This document shows positions 9,701-19,903 of a stretch of DNA of 64,000 nucleotides, piece after piece; position 1 is the stretch's first letter, and each line of letters opens with the position of its first letter. The position numbers and the translations under genes are program-made. Under the pieces are notes generated by a model, which saw only the letters and a list, made by a program, of their open reading frames with translations, did not search any database and was not told the DNA's origin. The DNA comes from an uncultured Clostridia bacterium (lineage in GTDB: Bacteria > Bacillota > Clostridia > TANB77 > CAG-508): assembly GCA_934149165.1 (NCBI GenBank), contig CAKPDY010000002.1, positions 26,024 to 90,023 on the forward strand, in the 5' to 3' direction.

Positions 9701-12700
9701 TTTTAAATTTAAATATCTATTTTCTGCTTCAATTTTTGCCCTTGAAAGTTCAAAAATTCTTTTATTATTTTCCAAATCCATATATTTTTTTATGGTTTTT
9801 AAAACATAATCTTTATCATCTGAAACACAAATTACAAAATCTAATTTAATATTTTCCTTTGCTTTAACATCTATAGTTTTTCTCATTGCAATTATAGAAT
9901 CTGTTATTAATTCAATTTTTTTACTAAATGGTCTTGAATTTTCAATTAATTTTGGTACACCAAAATTATTTCTTTCAATCAACCTCTCTTTACTTATTTC
10001 AAATTCAAAATCTGTACTTATTCCACCATTTCTAGGCTCATTTCCACATAAAGTTACTGCCATAAAAATCTCTTTATCATTTTCAGAGCGTTTTTTTCTT
10101 TTAACTAAAATTATATTTAATTCTGGTAAATATTCATACATTAAAAATAAATTATTAAAAGCTGGATGTGCATAATCTTGTTCTTTACTTGAAATAATTG
10201 GTTCTAGAACACAACTTATTTCAAGTGTTTCATCAATATTACCTAAATTTTTAATTTCTAATCTTCTAATTTCAACAGAATCATTTGGGCTTACTGTTAT
10301 TTTTGTATCTGTTTCTATATTTCCATCATGCCTTACGAATTTTGCTACATCACCGTGCAAAAGTAACTGCATATTTATCTGGTTTATCTATATTTTGTAA
10401 ATACATATTTGACCATATTTTTTTATTTTTAATATTTTTTAAATAAAAATAAATACCTTGATTAATATCTGATGTTTGCTTATATCTATTTATTAATACA
10501 TCTTTATATTTACTATAACCATTACCTTTATCATCTAAAACTATTGTATAATTTTTATTTGAAATAACATTAAATCTTTCAATACTATTACTTACTTTTG
10601 TAAATGTTTTTTCTGAATAGAAACTATAATTATTATATTTAATTCTTTCAACTTTTTCCTTTTTCTCCTTAGTAATAATCACATTTTCAGGCATTTTTTC
10701 TTCTAGCAAAATATTAATTGCCTGCATTTCTGGATTTTGCATAAATCTTTTTTGTAGAATATTATTATTAAATAAATTATTTATGGATAATAATATTAAA
10801 CCTTGATGGTGTGCCATATATGTTTTAACAGGTACACACTTTTTATTTTTACCAACTCTATTTGGTGTATAATCTAAAGATTCATATAATCCATATTCAG
10901 AATTCATGCCATTTTTCTCTAAAACTCTTATATTATCAATAACACTTTTTGGTTCTTCTGTAATTGCTAAAACAGAACCATATGAAGATACTACCATTTC
11001 ATCTGCTAAACCTCTTTTTAATCCAAGCCATGGAATACCAAATGCCTTATATTGATAATTATTTGTTAAATCTTTTAAATTAAATGCAGATTCAGAAACT
11101 CCCCAAACTATTCCCAATTTTTTAGCATATTCTTTTTGGCTCATAATCATAAACTTACATGACTCATCTAATAAACTTCCTGGATATTTTGGAATATTTA
11201 TATTTGGCATTAAATATTCAAATGCTGTTCCAGACCATGAAATAAGACCTTTATATTTATTTAAAATTGTCAATGTTCTACTTAAATTATACCAGTTTTT
11301 CACATCTATATCTTTTTTGGCAATAGCCACGATACTTGCCTGTCTTGCTTCTGATGCTAATAAATCATAATATGAATCTATTAATTTATTTCCTTCAACA
11401 TCAAACCCTACTGAAAATAAATTATTTGTTTCATCAAATAGCTTAGTAAAATCTGTATTTTCTATCAAATTTTCTATTTGTTGTTTTATATCTTTTATTT
11501 TACATATTAAATCATCATTAATACTTTCAACACTAATTTTTTCAAATTCTGGTAGTATCTTAGATGTTTTATAATTTTCAACCGATTCCAAGAATTGCTT
11601 TACAACATATAAGTAACCTATTAAATTTCCACTATCAACAGACGAAACAAATCTAGGTATTAATGGTTCTAAAGTTTCTATATTATACCAATTATATAAA
11701 TGCCCATTCCATTTAGATAAACAATTAACTGTATTAACCATTTTTTCTAATAAATTAACAGTATCTTCTAAACTTTCAAATCCTAAATCATAAGCCGAAA
11801 TTACTGAAAGCATACCAAGTCCTATATTGGTTGAAGATGTTCTATTTACAATTTTAGGTTTTCTATCACCTTGATAATTATCTGGTGGCAAATAATTTGT
11901 TTTCTCATTTATAAATTCTTTAAAAAATAGCCATGTTTTTCTTGCTATGTCTAAAATATATTCCTTATCATTTAAATTAAGTTCATTTACAGGTTTCTTT
12001 TCTTCTATTGGCTTACTTAAATAACACATAATCGCTGGTGTAATAATCCATAATATAGAAAATATTAAAACAATAAATCCATATACATTAATAAAAGGAA
12101 AAATAATTAATCCTAAAATTCCACAAACAACATTTGCAAACATATTTGAATAATAAGATTTTATATCATTTTTTGAACTTTTTTCAGCTTCTTCTGCTGT
12201 AACCCATTCTAATAAATGTTTTTTACTTATTAGCATTCTATATAAACTTGTTATTGCTGCAGAAATAGACATATAGGCTTTATCTGGCAATGTTGCAACT
12301 GCAAAAAATGCTTTTATTATGCTATTTTGAATAGTTGTTTTATTTTTTATAAAAGTTTTCTGTTTTGTTTCTGCTTCTTTTTTAAAAATTATTTTATTAG
12401 CAATTTCTAATATATATGGCATTAATATACTTATAAATAAAAATACAATAACTGGCCATATTTTTATGTTTAAAAACATTTTTAATAATAACAATACTAC
12501 TATACATAAAACTACAGAAACCTCTAAATCGCTTCTAAATATATTATCTAAAATTTTATATTTAGATAATATATTTAACTTTTTATTTTTAAGCCATCCT
12601 AAAATTTGATAATCTCCTCTAATCCATCTATGACTTCTTTTTTTAGAAGCCAAATAATTAGTAGGATATCCATCCATAAGCATTACATCTGTAGCCATTC

Positions 12701-15014
12701 CACATCTTAAATAACAACCTTCCAATAAATCATGACTCAAAACCGTATTTTCAGGAATTTCATTTTTTAAAACTTTTGAAAAAATTTCTAAATTATAAAT
12801 ACCCTTTCCTGTAAAAATTCCCTCTTCAAAATTATCTTGATAAATATCAAAAATTGCATTTACATATGAATCTGTTCCACCTTGACCAGCAAAAATTTTT
12901 GTATATGCACTTCTTCTTATTTCTAACAAACCAATACCAACTCTTGGTTGTATTATTGCATAACCTTTTTCAACTATATTTCTTTTTTTATTTATTTCAG
13001 GCTTATTTAAAATATGTGACATTGCTCCTATAAGTTCTAAACCAGAATTTAAAACTAAATCTGTATCTGAATCTAATGTTATAATATATTTAATTTTTGG
13101 TATTAAGGTATTTTTATTTTCAATATTTATTTCATTTATATTACACTTATTTAAAATATAATCTTCTATAGAATTACATAAAAATGGATTTTTTATATTA
13201 CCAAGCATATATTCATTAAACTGATTTATTAATCCTCTTTTTCTCTCCCAACCTAAATAACAACCTTCTGACTCATTCCAACTTCTTTCCCTATATATAA
13301 AGTTAAATTTATTAAAATTTTCATCTGGATATTTATTATTTAATTTTTTAATTTCTTCTAAACCAGTTTTTATAATTTCATCATCAAAATTTTCTTTAGC
13401 TCTACTTCCACTTGAACAATCGCCCAATAAAGTAAAATATAAATTATCGCTTTTATTTGCAATATAATACACTTCTAATTTTTCAAATAATTCTCTAACT
13501 TTGTCTGCACTTTTAACAATTGTTGGAATAATTACCATTGTGGTACTTTCACTTGGAACTCCATTTTTATAATCAAGTTTAGGAATAATTTTAGGTTTAA
13601 TTATTTTACTTAAAACATATTGAATTATTTGTACAACTATTGTTTGACTTGGCACAAAACACAATATGAAAATAATTACAGAAAACAGTAAATTTTTCCC
13701 CACATTATACACATATATTCCACTTAATAAACTTATTAAAATAGATGCAAACATTACACCTGCAATATATATCTTCATTTTTGTAGTATTTTTAGTAGAT
13801 GTAACCTTTTTATTTAATAATTCAGACATAAGTTCAGACTTTCCATCTGAAATAAGGTAATATCCTATATGGCATTTTTTATAATCTTTTATTTCATAAT
13901 TATTTTCCTCTAAAGCTTGTTTCTTATTCTGGGCTAATTCTAAACATTTTTTTGCAATATATAATTCAGAAATTTTTGTTTTTTTAGATATTTGTTCAAT
14001 AACTTTTCTGTATTCTGCTCTAGTTTTATAATCCATTTTAGAATAAATACCTATAGGATCATTTTTCAAAATTTCTTCAACACCATTAATCTGTTCAAAA
14101 ATTTGTAAAAAATTAACTCTAATAATTGTATTTATACTAATAATGCAATTTCCAATAGAAACTTTTTTCAAAGCCATATCAAAATGTTCTTTACGAATAA
14201 CTTCATCTATTGATAAACCCATTTTTTCAACTTGTTCTTCTAAAATGGCAAGAAAACTATTTGCTTGTTTTCCATACTGTTTTAATCTATATGACATATA
14301 TTCAATAAATGGATATTTCATCTCACCATAACCTTGAGATTTATTTACAGACATATTTGACCTTTTTCTATATGTTGCTTTTTTATTATTAGATTGAACA
14401 TTTTTAAATTTTAATATATCTTTTTTTTCAACCAATCTTTCAATAATATTTTCAACTTTATATTTCTGAATTTGTGATGAATATATTTTCTCACAAACCA
14501 TTCTAATATTTTCAACTAAAGCAATTTGCAAAAATGTTCCAATATTCCAAATTTCATCCATACTTAAATTTTTCTTATTTTGATATGCTCTTAATAAATT
14601 GCTTAAATTATTTCTATCAATTATACCATCTGTATACGCAACAATTTCACTTGCTAAAACATATATTCTTGCAAATCCTTTATAATTTCCATTTTCCAAT
14701 CCTAAAAAACTAACATATTTTTTCAAAGGCAAATTTTTTATAATAGTTTTAACCGCCTTTTCAACAATATAATAGTTATCCAAAACCCATTCTCCTGCTG
14801 GATGTATTGGTAGTCCTAATTTTACGTGTTCTGTTAAAATATTATAAACTTCTGTAATATACTCAAAATTATCCTTTAATCTAGGAATTGGATATGTGTT
14901 TTTATCTGATTTATTTTTTAAAATATTATCAGATGCTAATTTTTCTAAATAATTTTCTAATTGATATCTATCTAAAACAGCTCCTTTTATACTTAAAACT
15001 TTATAATTATCCAA
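6729..15014 (-). CDS. Cyclic beta-glucan synthase-like (NdvB/GH94) protein read through three +1 shifts at CGG
   Basis: One gene appears as four overlapping open frames (about 10350-15014, 8102-10372, 7042-8055, 6729-7061). Skipping the C of an in-frame CGG at 10355, 8110 and 7047 gives a single 2760-residue protein, normal for the NdvB family. Order: N-terminal helical region; two membrane segments (about 412-470); GT84 glycosyltransferase (about 490-800, with LDSDTD and RSHRWIRGD); further membrane segments; glucoamylase-like domain (about 1050-1440); C-terminal GH94 phosphorylase-type module with GSGDWNDG near residue 2435. Such proteins make or trim beta-1,2-glucans from UDP-glucose. The TTG at 15014 is preferred because AAAGAGGTG lies six bases before it and overlaps the GTG at 15023. 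The product glycan is not predictable here. Confidence 0.85.
7045..7047 (-). other. In-frame CGG, +1 shift site 3 (glucan synthase residue 2656)
   Basis: In frame the codons read GGT-GTG-CGG-TAA. Skipping the C gives GTG-GGT-AAT-TTA (V-G-N-L) and leads into AGRGGWTWYTGS, the conserved GH94 block that should follow the ADVY motif just upstream. Confidence 0.88.
8108..8110 (-). other. In-frame CGG, +1 shift site 2 (glucan synthase residue 2302)
   Basis: In frame the codons read GCA-TTC-CGG-TTA-TAG. Skipping the C gives GCA-TTC-GGT-TAT-AGG-GAT, A-F-G-Y-R-D then QLQD. GH94 proteins have G-G-A-(F/Y)-G-(F/Y)-R-D-Q-L-Q-D here, so the residue decoded at the shift is expected to be glycine. Confidence 0.9.
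10353..10355 (-). other. In-frame CGG, +1 shift site 1 (glucan synthase residue 1554)
   Basis: In frame the codons read GCA-CGG-TGA, a stop one codon on. Skipping the C gives GCA-GGT-GAT-GTA (A-G-D-V) and continues into KFVRHDGNIETD, which is the expected family sequence in the next frame. Confidence 0.85.
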
Positions 15015-15130
15015 AATTGCCACCTCTTTTAAAAATCTTTAAATTTATGAAATATTTTCTCCAAGTTTGGGAATTATATACATTAAAGTTGTTAACATTT
15101 TAATTCAATTTAATTGTTTAGTTTCTGTAT

Positions 15131-15145
15131 TTTGTAGAATACAAA
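15131..15145. promoter_or_regulatory. Palindrome upstream of xre, possible operator
   Basis: TTTGTA-GAA-TACAAA is a perfect six-base inverted repeat. It lies 35 bases before the Xre-family start codon, in the gap between two divergent genes. An autoregulatory operator is a natural guess but is inference only. Confidence 0.35.
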
Positions 15146-15179
15146 TGCTATAAATTTAGAAAAAAAGGGGTGGTAATTA

Positions 15180-15503
15180 GTGGCTCTTGATTTCGCAATA
15201 ATTGGACAAAGATTAAAAAAAGCAAGATTAGAACAAGAATTAACGCAAGAGAATTTAGCTGAAAAACTAGATGTTTCTGTAGCGTTTTTAAGTAGAATTG
15301 AACGAGGTATAACACACATTAATTTAAATAGATTGAGCCAAATGTGTTCAATTTTAGGCATTAGTGAAGGTTATATTCTAAATGGAACATCAAGTTCTTC
15401 AGAAAATTATTTAATTTCTGAATTTAACGAACTTTTAAACAATTGTCCGCCAGAAAAACAAAAATTAATTTATAAAATTGCAAAAACAATTATAGAAGAT
15501 TAA
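15180..15503 (+). CDS. Xre-family helix-turn-helix regulator
   Basis: A 107-residue protein with a canonical HTH_3 (Cro/C1) domain at about residues 6-62 (IGQRLKKARLEQELTQENLA then VAFLSRIERG). It is followed by a short helical tail, LISEFNELLNNCPPEKQKLI, of the kind seen in small clostridial Xre regulators. It should bind DNA as a dimer. The GTG start follows AAGGGGTGG by seven bases. The gene diverges from the large glucan-synthase-like gene and lies upstream of pflB, so either could be a target. An in-frame CGA codon here encodes the conserved Arg of IERG, showing that CGA is ordinary sense in this genome. Confidence 0.88.
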   Translation: MALDFAIIGQRLKKARLEQELTQENLAEKLDVSVAFLSRIERGITHINLNRLSQMCSILGISEGYILNGTSSSSENYLISEFNELLNNCPPEKQKLIYKIAKTIIED

Positions 15504-15560
15504 AAAAATTCTTATAAAGTTTATAAATTTGTTTATAATAAACTTTATAGGAATTTTTTA
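15503..15560 (+). terminator. Intrinsic terminator after xre
   Basis: Arms 15503-15524 and 15538-15559 pair almost perfectly (core TATAAAGTTTAT with ATAAACTTTATA, extended by AAATTC with GGAATTT) and end in a T run. It directly follows the xre stop codon. Confidence 0.7.
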
Positions 15561-15694
15561 TATAATTAAAAAAGTAAATATTGCATTAAATTAATAAATA
15601 TGTTATATTTTCATATGGCAATTTTACTATTGCAATAACAATTTAAATAATTAAATTTTATAATGATAAATAATTAATTTTAAGGAGGTATATT

Positions 15695-17932
15695 ATGGAT
15701 TTTAAACAATGGTATGGTTTTAATAAAAGTGTAGATTGGACAAATGAAATTAATGTAAGGAATTTTATTCAATTAAATTATACACCATATACTGGTGATT
15801 CTACTTTTTTAGCCAAACCAACAGAAATTACAAAACAATTATGGGAAGAAGTTTTGACTTTATACAAGCTAGAAAATGAAAATGGTGGAGTTCTAGATGC
15901 AGATGTTTCAACACCTTCATCTGTTAATGCATATGAACCTGGTTATATTAATAAAAGTCTAGAACAAATTGTAGGATTACAAACAGATAAACCTTTAAAA
16001 AGAGCAATTATGCCAAATGGTGGAATTAGAATAGTAGAAAAATCATGTGAAGCTTATGGGTATACAGTTGATGAAAAAATTTCTGAAATATATACTAAAT
16101 ATAGAAAAACACATAATGATGGGGTTTTTGATGTTTACACACCAGATATTCGTGCAGCAAGAAGCTCACATCTTTTAACTGGATTACCAGATGGTTATGG
16201 ACGTGGAAGAATTATTGGTGATTACAGAAGAGTTGCACTTTATGGTGTTGATTATTTAATAAATGAAAAGAAAAATGATTTATCTAATTTAAATCCAGAT
16301 GAATTTACTGAAGACACTATTAGAAATAGAGAAGAAATATCTGAACAAATTAAAGCATTAAATGATCTAAAGAAAATGGCAGAAAAATATGGTTTTGATA
16401 TATCTGTTCCAGCATCAAATGCCAAAGAAGCAATACAATGGCTATATTTCGGATATTTAGGTGCTGTAAAAGATCAAAATGGTGCAGCTATGAGTATTGG
16501 AAGAACATCAACTTTCTTAGATATTTACATTGATAGAGATTTAAAAAATGGTATATTAACAGAAGAACAAGCCCAAGAATTAATGGACCATTTTATAATG
16601 AAATTACGTTTAGTACGTTTTTTACGTACACCTGAATATAATGAATTATTTAGTGGAGACCCTGTTTGGGTTACAGAAAGCATTGGAGGAATGGGAATAG
16701 ATGGAAGAACTTTAGTAACAAAAAATTCTTTTAGAGTATTACATTCACTAGTTAATTTAGGACCTGCTCCAGAACCAAACTTAACTGTATTATGGTCAAA
16801 AAATTTACCAGAAAATTTCAAAAAATTCTGTGCAAAAATTTCAATTGAAACATCAGCAATTCAATATGAAAATGATGATTTAATGAGAATTACATTAGGT
16901 GATGATTATGGAATAGCATGTTGTGTATCACCTATGAAAATAGGAAAACAAATGCAGTTTTTTGGTGCAAGAGCAAATTTAGCTAAAACACTTTTATATG
17001 CAATAAATGGTGGAAAAGACGAAAATTCTGGAAAACAAGTTGCTCCAAAATTTGAACCTATTACTTCTGAATATTTAGATTACAATGAAGTTATGGAAAA
17101 GTTTGATAATATGATGGACTATGTTGCTCGCATTTATATTAAAGCATTAAACATCATTCACTATATGCATGATAAATACTCATATGAAGCTCTAGAAATG
17201 GCATTACACGATAATGAAATATATAGAACAATGGCATGTGGAATTGCAGGATTATCAGTAGTTGCAGATTCATTATCTGCTATAAAATATGCTAAAGTTA
17301 AAGTAATTAGAAATGAAGCTGGACTAGCTATTGATTACAAAATAGAAGGCGATTTTCCTAAATATGGTAATGATGATGATAAGGTAGATAATATAGCTGT
17401 TGAATTAGTTAAAACATTTGAGAAAAAGCTAGAAAAACACCAAACTTACAGAGGATCAAAACCAACACTTTCAGTTTTAACAATTACATCAAATGTAGTA
17501 TATGGAAAAGCAACTGGAAATACACCAGATGGAAGAAAAGCTGGAGAACCATTTGGTCCTGGCTCAAACCCATTACATGGTAGAGATATAAATGGTGCAT
17601 TAGCTGTAATGAATACAATTGCAAAATTACCTTTTGAATATGCATCTGATGGAATTTCATTTACTTTTGCAATTACACCAACAACTTTGGGTAAAGAAGA
17701 AAATACACAAATAACAAATTTAGTTAATATTTTAGATGGATATTTTATGCAAACAGGACACCATATTAATGTTAATGTATTTAATAGACAATTATTAGAA
17801 GATGCTATGGAACATCCAGAAAAATATCCACAACTTACTATTAGAGTTTCAGGATATGCTGTTAATTTTGTAAAATTAACTCGTGAACAACAATTAGATG
17901 TTATTCATAGAACTATCCATGAAAGAATTTAA
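15695..17932 (+). CDS. pflB: Formate C-acetyltransferase (pyruvate formate-lyase)
   Basis: A 745-residue glycyl-radical enzyme that splits pyruvate with CoA into acetyl-CoA and formate under anaerobic conditions. The adjacent active-site cysteines Cys409-Cys410 lie in GIACCVSPMKIGKQ. The radical-carrying Gly720 lies in RVSGYAVNFVKL near the C-terminus. Length and motif spacing match classical PflB rather than diol dehydratases or choline lyase. The start follows AAGGAGG. The activating enzyme gene begins 28 bases downstream, confirming the assignment. The 134-base leader is AT-rich; I saw no convincing Rex or Fnr site in it. Codons such as CGT are used for Arg; there is no in-frame CGG. Confidence 0.97.
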   Translation: MDFKQWYGFNKSVDWTNEINVRNFIQLNYTPYTGDSTFLAKPTEITKQLWEEVLTLYKLENENGGVLDADVSTPSSVNAYEPGYINKSLEQIVGLQTDKPLKRAIMPNGGIRIVEKSCEAYGYTVDEKISEIYTKYRKTHNDGVFDVYTPDIRAARSSHLLTGLPDGYGRGRIIGDYRRVALYGVDYLINEKKNDLSNLNPDEFTEDTIRNREEISEQIKALNDLKKMAEKYGFDISVPASNAKEAIQWLYFGYLGAVKDQNGAAMSIGRTSTFLDIYIDRDLKNGILTEEQAQELMDHFIMKLRLVRFLRTPEYNELFSGDPVWVTESIGGMGIDGRTLVTKNSFRVLHSLVNLGPAPEPNLTVLWSKNLPENFKKFCAKISIETSAIQYENDDLMRITLGDDYGIACCVSPMKIGKQMQFFGARANLAKTLLYAINGGKDENSGKQVAPKFEPITSEYLDYNEVMEKFDNMMDYVARIYIKALNIIHYMHDKYSYEALEMALHDNEIYRTMACGIAGLSVVADSLSAIKYAKVKVIRNEAGLAIDYKIEGDFPKYGNDDDKVDNIAVELVKTFEKKLEKHQTYRGSKPTLSVLTITSNVVYGKATGNTPDGRKAGEPFGPGSNPLHGRDINGALAVMNTIAKLPFEYASDGISFTFAITPTTLGKEENTQITNLVNILDGYFMQTGHHINVNVFNRQLLEDAMEHPEKYPQLTIRVSGYAVNFVKLTREQQLDVIHRTIHERI

Positions 17933-17960
17933 AGTATTTGAAAGGAATTGATATTATTAA

Positions 17961-18680
17961 ATGGATAATTTAGTTGGAAAAATACATTCTTTTGAAACAC
18001 TTGGTGCTGTTGATGGTCCAGGAATACGTTTTATTATATTTATGCAAGGTTGCAATCTTCAGTGCAAATATTGCCATAACAGAGATACTTGGAATTTGCA
18101 CGGAGGCACCCAATATACTGTTACAGAAATTTATGAAAAAATAATGAAATATAAAAACTATTTTATTGCATCAAATGGGGGCGTAACAGCTAGTGGAGGT
18201 GAACCTTTATTACAAGTAGATTTTTTAATAGCACTTTTTAAAAAATTAAAATCATCTGGAATATCAACAGCTATTGATACTTCTGGAATGATTACTATTA
18301 CAGAGAAAATAAAAGAACTAATTAATTTAACAGATTTATTTTTAGTAGATATAAAATGTATTAATGATGATATTTGTAAAAACCTTGTTGGTCACTCAAA
18401 TAAACAAGAACTCGAATTTATTAAATACCTTGATTCCATTAATAAAGAAATATGGATTAGACAAGTTGTTGTTCCAACTATTACAGATAAAGAAGAAGAT
18501 TTATATAAACTACGTGACTTTATAAATTCAATAAATAGCATAACAAAAGTTGATCTTCTTCCTTATCATGATTTAGGAAAATATAAATGGTTAGAGCTAA
18601 ATGAAAAATATCCATTAGAAAATATTAGAACAGCAACTAACAGTGATATTGAAAGAGTTAAGAAGATTTTAGAAGGCTAA
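17961..18680 (+). CDS. pflA: Pyruvate formate-lyase activating enzyme (radical SAM)
   Basis: A 239-residue radical SAM protein with the cluster motif CNLQCKYC (Cys31, Cys35, Cys38) and the GGEP S-adenosylmethionine-binding motif in SGGEPLLQ. It abstracts hydrogen from the C-terminal glycine of PflB to create the glycyl radical. The N-terminus, IHSFETLGAVDGPGIR, is diagnostic for PflA. It lacks the extra ferredoxin insert of longer glycyl-radical activases. It follows pflB by 28 bases and is surely co-transcribed. Its last 12 bases overlap the convergent patatin gene. Confidence 0.96.
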   Translation: MDNLVGKIHSFETLGAVDGPGIRFIIFMQGCNLQCKYCHNRDTWNLHGGTQYTVTEIYEKIMKYKNYFIASNGGVTASGGEPLLQVDFLIALFKKLKSSGISTAIDTSGMITITEKIKELINLTDLFLVDIKCINDDICKNLVGHSNKQELEFIKYLDSINKEIWIRQVVVPTITDKEEDLYKLRDFINSINSITKVDLLPYHDLGKYKWLELNEKYPLENIRTATNSDIERVKKILEG

Positions 18681-19556
18681 CTTCTTAATTTCTTCTAGCC
18701 TTTCAATAACTGCATTATAACCGTACATATAACATTTATCTAATTTTTCAACATCTAATAAACCTACCTTATCTGTATATACCTCCAAGACAAAATCACT
18801 AGCTTCCAAGCCACTTTCCGAAATTTTACTTCCCATTATATCAATAGATTTCATAACAACATCCATAATATTACTCTCATCATCAATTTCATCAGCACGG
18901 AATTTTACAGCAATTACGCAATCTGCTCCCTGCTTTTTTACCTCATCAACAGGTACATTATTTAAAATACCACCATCCATAAATATATAATTATTATATT
19001 TTAACGGACTATAAAAACCTGGAAAGCTACTACTTGCACGTATTGCTTTACCAATTGATATATCATTAATATATATTTTTTTCCCTTTATGATTGTTCTT
19101 GCATAAATTGTTATAATATTCTAAATCATTAGGTAAACAATTTGTAAAAATACATTCTTTACCACTTAACATATCAACAGTTGGAATTACAATCGGCATT
19201 TTTATTTGATTAATATTGTTAATGTTTCTTCTATTAGATATTAAATTATACAAACTCTCAATTTTTTCACCATTATTAAAACCACTTACACCAGTTTTTG
19301 TTTTAAATATACAACTATGTATACTAGACAGCATAGGAGTTACATTAATTTTAGCAATTTCATGTGCATATCTTTTAAACAATATATAAATATGATATGG
19401 AGAATATCCCATTGCATACATCACAGCAATCATACTTCCACAACTTGTTCCACCAATTATCTGTGGTTTAATATTATTATCTTCTAATGCTTGTAATACA
19501 CCTGCATGCGCAATTCCTCTTATTCCACCTCCAGATAATGCTATACCTAATTTCAT
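18669..19556 (-). CDS. Patatin-like phospholipase (RssA/YchK type)
   Basis: A 295-residue protein with the oxyanion motif GGGIRG (residues 9-14), the nucleophile elbow GTSCGS (Ser38) and the catalytic-aspartate motif DGG in FMDGGILNNVPVDEV. These are the Ser-Asp dyad elements of patatin lipases. No signal peptide is seen, so it should act in the cytosol or at the inner membrane face; the physiological substrate is unknown. The ATG at 19556 is preferred over an upstream in-frame TTG because GGGGATG precedes it at normal spacing. It converges on pflA with a 12-base overlap and no terminator between them. Confidence 0.88.
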   Translation of the reverse strand: MKLGIALSGGGIRGIAHAGVLQALEDNNIKPQIIGGTSCGSMIAVMYAMGYSPYHIYILFKRYAHEIAKINVTPMLSSIHSCIFKTKTGVSGFNNGEKIESLYNLISNRRNINNINQIKMPIVIPTVDMLSGKECIFTNCLPNDLEYYNNLCKNNHKGKKIYINDISIGKAIRASSSFPGFYSPLKYNNYIFMDGGILNNVPVDEVKKQGADCVIAVKFRADEIDDESNIMDVVMKSIDIMGSKISESGLEASDFVLEVYTDKVGLLDVEKLDKCYMYGYNAVIERLEEIKKLAF

Positions 19557-19652
19557 AAATATCATCCCCAAATTTTTATTATGTATTTTATGAAATTATG
19601 TGCAAATTATCCCTATTTTATACATTATATTTTAACTTCTAATAACTCAAAT

Positions 19653-19690
19653 TTTTAAGTCAATAATAAATTTACATTATTGACTTAAAA
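19653..19690 (-). terminator. Perfect 15-bp inverted repeat, probable terminator
   Basis: Arms 19653-19667 and 19676-19690 are fully complementary (TTTTAAGTCAATAAT) around an eight-base loop. The hairpin overlaps the stop codon of the small ORF at 19677-19790 on the minus strand. Its AT-rich stem is typical of terminators in this window. Confidence 0.5.
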
Positions 19691-19790
19691 GAAAGATAAA
19701 AATTATTAAAATTGCAATAACATTTGTTATTGTCCCCGCAATTATTTTAGCAAAATTCACATTTTTTATATTTGTGTTAAGTGTTATCAT
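19677..19790 (-). CDS. Possible 37-residue single-span membrane peptide
   Basis: A short open frame starting with ATG at 19790. It encodes a polar N-terminus followed by one hydrophobic stretch (ITNVIAILIIFIFLLSQ). GGAGAG lies ten bases upstream, slightly longer than ideal spacing. The frame ends inside a perfect inverted repeat that could terminate the transcript. It lies between ftsH and the patatin gene, with the ftsH terminator ahead of it. No homologue is known to me. Composition and position make a real small membrane peptide possible but unproven; it could be chance coding in an AT-rich gap. Confidence 0.35.
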   Translation of the reverse strand: MITLNTNIKNVNFAKIIAGTITNVIAILIIFIFLLSQ

Positions 19791-19861
19791 AGCATTTATA
19801 CTCTCCTATATTAGTAGCAAAATACACTTTTTCTAAAATAATAAAATACTACTTCAAAAGC

Positions 19862-19886
19862 AAAAAGCCGATAATATCGGCTTTTT
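19862..19886 (-). terminator. Intrinsic terminator after ftsH
   Basis: AAAAAGCCGAT and ATCGGCTTTTT form a perfect 11-bp stem with a three-base loop, 18 bases past the ftsH stop. T runs flank it on both strands. Confidence 0.8.
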
Positions 19887-19903
19887 TGCTTTTATTTATG
19901 AAA

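Noticed and set aside
6729..15014. Reading the four glucan-synthase frames as a decaying pseudogene
   Set aside because: All three breaks are +1 at an in-frame CGG, and no other stop, deletion or frameshift occurs in 8.3 kb. Random decay would not choose one codon in one phase.
15561..15694. Rex or Fnr operator upstream of pflB
   Set aside because: TTGCAATAACAA and repeated ATTGCA words were seen, but they do not match the TTGTTA-N-TAACAA arrangement or a symmetrical Fnr site.
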